From Arcicella sp034931005 (GTDB lineage: Bacteria; Bacteroidota; Bacteroidia; Cytophagales; Spirosomataceae), in assembly GCF_034931005.1 (NCBI RefSeq), contig NZ_JAYGIN010000028.1, positions 1 to 64,000 on the forward strand: a stretch of 64,000 nucleotides of DNA. The letters run 5' to 3'. A program made the translations under genes and the position numbers. The number at the start of each line of letters is the position of its first letter. The first letter of the stretch is position 1. Positions 59,451-64,000 of this stretch are shown in pieces. The notes below the pieces were generated by a model. It did no database searches, was not told the DNA's origin, and saw nothing but the letters and a program-made list of their open reading frames with translations.

Positions 59451-59870
59451 CTATTCTTGATAATCTTTACGAACTACGAAAGATGTACGTAATGGCAATT
59501 TTTGTGCTGCCAAACGTAATGCTTCTTGTGCTATTGCTAAAGGAACACCTGCTGATTCGAATAAAATTGTACCTGGTTTGATACTGGCAACCCAATATTC
59601 TGGAGCACCTTTACCTTTACCCATACGAACCTCTGCTGGTTTCTTAGTGATAGGCTTGTCAGGGAAAATACGAATCCAAACTTGTCCTTCACGTTTCATT
59701 GCACGAGTTACTGAAATACGAGCCGCTTCAATCTGACGAGCAGTGATGCGTCCTGGTTCCAAAGCCTTGATAGCGAATGACCCGAAGTCGATTTCATGAC
59801 CACGTGTTGCCAATCCTCTTATTCTACCTTTCTGTTGCTTACGGAACTTGGTTCTTTTTGGTTGTAACAT
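59451..59870 (-). CDS. rplP: 50S ribosomal protein L16
   Basis: L16 organises the A-site region of the large subunit. The 139 residues contain MLQPKRTKFRKQQKGRIRGL, FGSFAIKALEPGRITARQIE, WIRIFPDKPITKKPAEVRMG, KGKGAPEYWVASIKPGTILF and AIAQEALRLAAQKLP, all typical. It follows rpsC after a 78 bp hairpin-bearing spacer. Confidence 0.99.
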   Translation of the reverse strand: MLQPKRTKFRKQQKGRIRGLATRGHEIDFGSFAIKALEPGRITARQIEAARISVTRAMKREGQVWIRIFPDKPITKKPAEVRMGKGKGAPEYWVASIKPGTILFESAGVPLAIAQEALRLAAQKLPLRTSFVVRKDYQE

Positions 59871-59888
59871 TGTTGTATTAAGTCTTTA

Positions 59889-59937
59889 AGTCGAACAGTC
59901 GTGAGTCGTAAGTTCTTAAAACTCACGACATCTGACT
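59889..59937. repeat. Heptad-word hairpin in the rpsC-rplP spacer
   Basis: AGTCGAACAGTCGTGAG (59889-59905) pairs with CTCACGACATCTGACT (59922-59937) with small bulges. Words TAAGTCG, TGAGTCG and TAAGTTC keep a 7-8 base rhythm. The same GTCGTAAGTC vocabulary recurs in the rplD-rplW spacer. Confidence 0.75.
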
Positions 59938-59948
59938 AAGATTTCTAA

Positions 59949-60818
59949 TTATCTTTTTCCTCCTGGCTTGTTTCCACCGCCACGATTGTTACCGCCTGGT
60001 TTATTACCACCACCACGGTTGTTAGGATTTCCTCCGGCGTTGTTATTGTTACGACGGTCGCCTTCGCCACCACGTCCACGTCCACGACGGTCGTTATCAT
60101 CACGTCCACCACGGTTGTTACCACCACGAGAGTCTCCACCACTTGCCGAAGCTTGTGATGCTGCAACACCTGCATTTGGAGAAAGGTCACGCTTTCCATA
60201 AACTTCACCACGGAATACCCATACCTTGATACCGATTTTTCCGTAAACTGTTAAAGCTTCTGATACTGCGTAATCAATGTCCGCACGAAGTGTGTGCAAA
60301 GGAATACGTCCTTCTTTGTATCCTTCAGAACGTGCCATTTCAGCACCTCCTAAACGACCTGAAAGTTTCAATTTGATACCTTGAGCACCTACACGCATAG
60401 CTGATGCGATAGACTGCTTCATAGCACGACGGAATGAAATACGTGCTTCTAATTGTTGAGCGATAGTTTCGCCAATCAATTTAGCATCAATCTCAGGACG
60501 TTTAATTTCAAAAATATTGATTTGAACGTCTTTTCCTGTGATTTTCTTTAATTCTTCCTTGATTTTATCTACTTCTTGTCCGCCTTTACCAATTACAACA
60601 CCTGGACGAGCCGTGTTAATTGTAAGGGTAATACGCTTTAGAGTACGCTCGATAATAACCTTAGAGATTGCTCCCTTCGGAATACGTGCGGCTACGTATT
60701 TACGGATTTTATCGTCTTCTACTAATTTATCGGCAAAACTCTTTCCGCCATACCAGTTAGAATCCCAACCTCTGACGATACCAAGTCTTAAACCAACGGG
60801 GTTTATCTTCTGTCCCAT
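59949..60818 (-). CDS. rpsC: 30S ribosomal protein S3 with RGG/Asn-rich C-terminal tail
   Basis: S3 lines the mRNA entry channel. Residues 1-222 are canonical (MGQKINPVGLRLGIVRGWDS, KH domain RPGVVIGKGGQEVDKIKEEL, then RAMKQSIASAMRVGAQGIKL and GRIPLHTLRADIDYAVSEAL). From about 226 to 289 a disordered tail follows, made of Gly, Arg and Asn: SRGGNNRGGRDDNDRRGRGR, then NNRGGGNKPGG and a second GGGNKPGG near the end. The codon choice gives a GC-richer patch (59949-60150) than its neighbours. E. coli S3 (233 residues) lacks such a tail. It follows rplV after 27 bp. Confidence 0.98.
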   Translation of the reverse strand: MGQKINPVGLRLGIVRGWDSNWYGGKSFADKLVEDDKIRKYVAARIPKGAISKVIIERTLKRITLTINTARPGVVIGKGGQEVDKIKEELKKITGKDVQINIFEIKRPEIDAKLIGETIAQQLEARISFRRAMKQSIASAMRVGAQGIKLKLSGRLGGAEMARSEGYKEGRIPLHTLRADIDYAVSEALTVYGKIGIKVWVFRGEVYGKRDLSPNAGVAASQASASGGDSRGGNNRGGRDDNDRRGRGRGGEGDRRNNNNAGGNPNNRGGGNKPGGNNRGGGNKPGGKR

Positions 60819-60845
60819 TTTGTGATATTTAGATTTCTTGTCTAA

Positions 60846-61211
60846 TTATTCTGAAATTACTGTTGGTGCTGTTGCTGAAGCAACTACAAGCGTGATGTGG
60901 TTAGAACGTTTCAAGATTCTATGACCACGACCCTGCGGAGCTGGACGCAAACGTTTCAATGAACTACCGCCATCAACTGTAACGGTTTTAACATACAAGT
61001 CAGCATCTTCTAACTTAACGTCTTCATTTTTGTTTTGCCAGTTTGCAATTGCCGAGAGTAAAAGTTTCTCTACGTGTCTTGCACCAACTTTTGGCTCGTA
61101 TTTCAAAATACCAAGAGCCTTAGTTACTTTCTGACCTCTAATCATATCTACTACGATTCTCATTTTCTGAGGCGAGGTCGGAATATTATTTAATTTAGCT
61201 ACTGCTTCCAT
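60846..61211 (-). CDS. rplV: 50S ribosomal protein L22
   Basis: L22 extends a loop into the exit tunnel. The 121 residues contain AKLNNIPTSPQKMRIVVDMI, ALGILKYEPKVGARHVEKLL, SAIANWQNKNEDVKLEDADL and LKRLRPAPQGRGHRILKRSN, which forms the tunnel loop. It lies 27 bp before rpsC and 89 bp after rpsS. Confidence 0.99.
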   Translation of the reverse strand: MEAVAKLNNIPTSPQKMRIVVDMIRGQKVTKALGILKYEPKVGARHVEKLLLSAIANWQNKNEDVKLEDADLYVKTVTVDGGSSLKRLRPAPQGRGHRILKRSNHITLVVASATAPTVISE

Positions 61212-61216
61212 TTTTT

Positions 61217-61265
61217 GATTTCGGATTTCGGATTTTGGATTTTGGACTTCTGATTTCGGATATTA
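61217..61265. repeat. Seven consecutive heptad words in the rpsS-rplV spacer
   Basis: The words GATTTCG, GATTTCG, GATTTTG, GATTTTG, GACTTCT, GATTTCG and GATATTA run without a break. On the other side CATTCCG and CATTCCA (about 61286-61299) give only a partial complement, so this hairpin is imperfect. Confidence 0.8.
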
Positions 61266-61300
61266 CTCCTCACTCGTTACTCTACATTCCGCATTCCAAA

Positions 61301-61579
61301 TTATCTTTTGCCTTTATCTTTTTTTGCTGTGTGACCTCGGAAGTTACGAGTGGGAGCAAACTCACCCAATTTATGTCCAACCATGTTATCTGTTACAAAG
61401 ACTGGAATAAACTTGTTTCCGTTGTGTACTGCGAAAGTATGTCCAACGAAATCAGGTGAAATCATCGAACGGCGTGACCAAGTCTTGATTACAGACTTTT
61501 TACCCGATTCGGTCATGACTTGTACCTTGTTGTCAAGGCGATAGTCTATATAAGGTCCTTTTTTTAATGAACGTGCCAT
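61301..61579 (-). CDS. rpsS: 30S ribosomal protein S19
   Basis: S19 lies in the head of the small subunit with S13. The 92 residues contain MARSLKKGPYIDYRLDNKVQ, VIKTWSRRSMISPDFVGHTF, AVHNGNKFIPVFVTDNMVGH and KLGEFAPTRNFRGHTAKKDK, all diagnostic. It starts 4 bp after rplB, so the two are translationally close. Confidence 0.99.
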   Translation of the reverse strand: MARSLKKGPYIDYRLDNKVQVMTESGKKSVIKTWSRRSMISPDFVGHTFAVHNGNKFIPVFVTDNMVGHKLGEFAPTRNFRGHTAKKDKGKR

Positions 61580-61583
61580 CTAC

Positions 61584-62411
61584 CTATTTTTTCTTTCTAC
61601 TGATGATTAGACGATTTGATTGTTTGTTCGGTGTACGTGTTTTCTTACCTTTCGCTAATAAACCGTTACGTGAACGAGGGTGACCTCCTGATGAGCGACC
61701 CTCACCACCACCCATTGGGTGATCGACTGGGTTCATAACTACACCACGAACTCTTGGACGACGACCTAACCAACGATGACGACCTGCTTTACCCATATTG
61801 GTATTCATGTGGTCTGAGTTAGATACCGAGCCAACAGTTGCTAAACATCTTGACAATACCATACGCATCTCACCTGAAGGCAATTTTAACGTTGCGTATT
61901 TGCTATCACGAGCCAACAATTGTGCATAAGTACCTGCAGAACGTGCCATTTCAGCACCTCCGCCTGGGCGAAGTTCGATTGCGTGTACAATTGTACCTGT
62001 TGGGATGTTTGCTAAAGGAATAGTATTACCTACTTCTGGAGCTGCTGTTGCAGACGAAATTACAGTTTGTCCAACTTTAATTCCTGCTGGTGCAATAATG
62101 TAAGCTTTCTCGCCATCTGCATATTCGATAAGAGCGATACGTGCTGTACGGTTTGGATCGTATTCTACTGTCAAAACTGTTGCTTCAACATCGAATTTAT
62201 TACGATGAAAATCGATGATACGGTAACGACGTTTGTGTCCTCCACCGATATAACGCATGGCACGGTGTCCATCTGCGTTACGACCACCTGTTCTTTTAAC
62301 AACATCCAATAAAGGCTTGTACGGTTTTGAAGTAGTTATTTCTTCAAAAGTCGGAGCAATTCTTTGACGTTGTCCTGGAGTTGTTGGTTTTATTTTTCTT
62401 GTAGCTGCCAT
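61584..62411 (-). CDS. rplB: 50S ribosomal protein L2
   Basis: L2 is needed for subunit association and peptidyl transfer. The 275 residues contain TPGQRQRIAPTFEEITTSKP, GGHKRRYRIIDFHRNKFDVE, NRTARIALIEYADGEKAYII and GGAEMARSAGTYAQLLARDS, then the conserved GVVMNPVDHPMGGGEGRSSG with the functionally important His. It follows rplW after 99 bp. Confidence 0.99.
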   Translation of the reverse strand: MAATRKIKPTTPGQRQRIAPTFEEITTSKPYKPLLDVVKRTGGRNADGHRAMRYIGGGHKRRYRIIDFHRNKFDVEATVLTVEYDPNRTARIALIEYADGEKAYIIAPAGIKVGQTVISSATAAPEVGNTIPLANIPTGTIVHAIELRPGGGAEMARSAGTYAQLLARDSKYATLKLPSGEMRMVLSRCLATVGSVSNSDHMNTNMGKAGRHRWLGRRPRVRGVVMNPVDHPMGGGEGRSSGGHPRSRNGLLAKGKKTRTPNKQSNRLIISRKKK

Positions 62412-62510
62412 TTCTGTGCTTTGTCCAATTTATCGGGATGAACTCCCATAGTTTTACAGTTATCAATAATCAGTATTTAAAATCTGCTTACTGCTAATTG
62501 TCCACTGTGA

Positions 62511-62798
62511 TTAAATTCCATCATAGAAATCAATAACTTCACCTTTAGCGATAGTTACGATTGCTTTTTTGAATGTTGAAGTTACACCAGATGTTACCTT
62601 AGTTCTGGTACTTCTTGATTTCTTCTTACCAAATTGACGAAGAGTGTTTACGGCTACCACCTCAACACCATACATTTTCTTGATTTCCTTTGCAATTTCG
62701 ATTTTATTCGTTTTGCCAGCAACTTCAAAAACGTATTGACCGCCTTTCTGTAAGTCCTGAGATTTCTCAGTAAGAATTGGTCTTTTGATAATGCTCAT
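62511..62798 (-). CDS. rplW: 50S ribosomal protein L23
   Basis: L23 sits at the tunnel exit and docks trigger factor and SRP. The 95 residues contain SIIKRPILTEKSQDLQKGGQ, YVFEVAGKTNKIEIAKEIKK and MYGVEVVAVNTLRQFGKKKS, which match the family. Spacers of 74 and 99 bp flank it; the downstream one contains CAGTTATCAATAATCAGTAT words. Confidence 0.98.
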   Translation of the reverse strand: MSIIKRPILTEKSQDLQKGGQYVFEVAGKTNKIEIAKEIKKMYGVEVVAVNTLRQFGKKKSRSTRTKVTSGVTSTFKKAIVTIAKGEVIDFYDGI

Positions 62799-62810
62799 TG
62801 TTTTCAGTCT

Positions 62811-62838
62811 TAAAGTCGTAAGTCATAAGTCGTAAGTT
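62811..62838. repeat. Heptad words in the rplD-rplW spacer
   Basis: TAAAGTC, GTAAGTC, ATAAGTC and GTAAGTT follow each other. A weak partner (AACTTTTGACTGC on the plus strand near 62857) lies downstream. Confidence 0.68.
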
Positions 62839-62872
62839 TTTAAATTATACAACCTTTAACTTTTGACTGCTA

Positions 62873-63502
62873 TTATTTACTAAAAGATGATTCGATTGTT
62901 GAAATTGCTTCTTCTACAATAAGTAGTTGAGTTGCATTTACTAAATCATAAGTATTGACTTGACCAGCCGTTCCAATAGTTGTTTTTGGCAAATTACGAC
63001 CCGACAAATAAACATTCTTATTGTCTTCTGGTAAAATCAACAATGTTTTCTTTCCTGCTAACGACAAAGCATCTAATAATGCGATGTACGACTTAGTTTT
63101 TGGAGAATCGAAAGTAAAGTTTTCTAAGATGGTTACGTTTCCTCCTTGAGCTTTAGCAGCAAAAGCAGACTGACGAGCCAATGACTTAACTTTCTTATTC
63201 AATTTGAAAGAGTAATCTCTCGGTCTTGGTCCGAAAATACGTCCACCACCTTTCATCAAAGGTGATTTAGCTGAACCTGCACGAGCACCACCAGTTCCCT
63301 TTTGTTTTTTCAACTTACGAGTTGAACGAGAAACCTCTGCTCTTTCTTTTGATTTGTGAGTTCCTTGACGTTGATTTGCCAAGAATTGCTTCACGTCTAA
63401 CCAAACTACGTGTTCGTTTGGTTCGATGCCAAAGATTTCGTCAGAAAGAGTTACTTTCTTTCCTGTTTCTTTGCCTTGTATATTTAAAACTGATAATTCC
63501 AT
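62873..63502 (-). CDS. rplD: 50S ribosomal protein L4
   Basis: L4 reaches into the exit tunnel. The 209 residues contain FLANQRQGTHKSKERAEVSR and STRKLKKQKGTGGARAGSAK, followed by SPLMKGGGRIFGPRPRDYSF, which is the diagnostic loop, and LNKKVKSLARQSAFAAKA. In E. coli L4 controls the S10 operon by attenuation; the leader needed for that would lie beyond the right edge. Confidence 0.99.
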   Translation of the reverse strand: MELSVLNIQGKETGKKVTLSDEIFGIEPNEHVVWLDVKQFLANQRQGTHKSKERAEVSRSTRKLKKQKGTGGARAGSAKSPLMKGGGRIFGPRPRDYSFKLNKKVKSLARQSAFAAKAQGGNVTILENFTFDSPKTKSYIALLDALSLAGKKTLLILPEDNKNVYLSGRNLPKTTIGTAGQVNTYDLVNATQLLIVEEAISTIESSFSK

Positions 63503-63525
63503 TTGTCTAATTTGAAAATTAGTTA

Positions 63526-63603
63526 ATTTGAAAATTTGAAAATTGATTACTATTGATATGCAGAATTGTGATTAACAATTAAATATCTTTCAAATTTTCA
63601 AAT
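63526..63603. repeat. Octad-word inverted repeat in the rplC-rplD spacer
   Basis: Perfect 16 bp arms ATTTGAAAATTTGAAA (63526-63541) and TTTCAAATTTTCAAAT (63588-63603) lie in the 101 bp gap. The right arm abuts the rplC stop codon. Confidence 0.85.
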
Positions 63604-64000
63604 CTATTTTTCAAGAATAACGTATGAGTTTTTCGCTCCTGGTACAGAACCCGATACTACGATAAGGTTTTTGTCAGCATAAACTTTCAAAATTTGTAAA
63701 TTTTGAACTGTTACACGATTACCACCTGTACGACCTGCCATGCGAATACCTTTGAATACACGAGATGGGAATGAACAAGCACCAATTGAACCTGGGTGAC
63801 GACCACGATTGTGCTGTCCGTGAGTTTGACCACCTACCCCTGCAAATCCATGACGTTTAACAACACCTTGAAAACCTTTACCTTTAGAAGTCCCTACTGC
63901 ATCAACAAAATCGCCTTCTACGAACAATTCTGCTGTAATAGTATCTCCTAACGAAAGCGGTGTTTCAAAAGATTTAAACTCTACAAGTTTTTTCTTTGGA
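63604..64000 (-). CDS. rplC: 50S ribosomal protein L3 (5' part beyond the right edge)
   Basis: Only the C-terminal 131 or so residues are in the window; the reading frame stays open to the edge. FVDAVGTSKGKGFQGVVKRH, GGQTHGQHNRGRHPGSIGAC and GIRMAGRTGGNRVTVQNLQI are diagnostic for L3. It is an early assembly protein at the peptidyl-transferase centre and the first S10-operon gene seen here; rplD follows after 101 bp. Confidence 0.98.
   Translation of the reverse strand, partial: PKKKLVEFKSFETPLSLGDTITAELFVEGDFVDAVGTSKGKGFQGVVKRHGFAGVGGQTHGQHNRGRHPGSIGACSFPSRVFKGIRMAGRTGGNRVTVQNLQILKVYADKNLIVVSGSVPGAKNSYVILEK

Noticed and set aside
59945..60211. Val/Thr-rich reading frame over the S3 tail
   Set aside because: It is a frame-shifted reading of the repetitive Gly/Arg/Asn codons of rpsC and has no start context or homology.

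Overview
The window looks like a chromosomal segment of a low-GC member of the Bacteroidota, most likely order Cytophagales (Emticicia/Arcicella/Flectobacillus-like; this placement is inference). Supporting signs are SusC/SusD proteins run by an ECF sigma factor and FecR anti-sigma factor, a protein with a type IX secretion (T9SS) sorting domain, promoters of the Bacteroidetes form (TAnnTTTG at -7), almost no Shine-Dalgarno sequences, and Bacteroidetes-type ribosomal proteins.

Layout. 1-1.8 kb: a secreted cytochrome c and a DMT-family exporter. 2-11.9 kb: a glycan-utilisation locus (sigma, FecR, SusC with an STN signalling domain, SusD, GH106-type alpha-L-rhamnosidase). 11.9-16.1 kb, minus strand: a secreted YCF48/BNR propeller, a small secreted protein and a large T9SS cargo protein. 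16.5-29.3 kb: mostly housekeeping genes (acyl-CoA synthetase, carA, mnmD, a conserved unknown, an N-acetylglucosamine-kinase-like protein, a cytochrome b5-like protein, thiL, an acyltransferase, a rhodanese-thioredoxin fusion, eno, a K+ channel). 29.6-34.7 kb, minus strand: the cytochrome c maturation operon ccmB-C-D-E-F. 35-37.4 kb: feoAB. 37.7-47.3 kb: a DUF2064-like protein, a siroheme-synthase N-terminal enzyme, a TonB-dependent receptor with a YncE/phosphoesterase lipoprotein, and a second TonB receptor. 47.5-64 kb, minus strand: the S10-spc-alpha ribosomal cluster from rplC (cut by the right edge) to rplQ, including secY, map, infA and rpoA, plus two short genes, rpmD and rpmJ. No tRNA, rRNA, CRISPR or insertion sequence was found.

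The least expected signal lies between genes. Many spacers hold inverted repeats whose arms are built of tandem 7- or 8-base words. The word differs from locus to locus but is matched by its complement within the locus, and it occurs on both sides of operon junctions in ccm, feo, carA, eno and the ribosomal cluster. Spacers in the ribosomal cluster are commonly 75-180 bp, far longer than usual for such an operon. Separately, several REP-like palindrome families are present, two of them read in frame inside the GH106 gene and one forming the stop codon of the sigma gene. A promoter, a folded segment and a strong terminator between the acyl-CoA synthetase gene and carA outline a candidate small RNA of about 130 nt or a carA attenuator.
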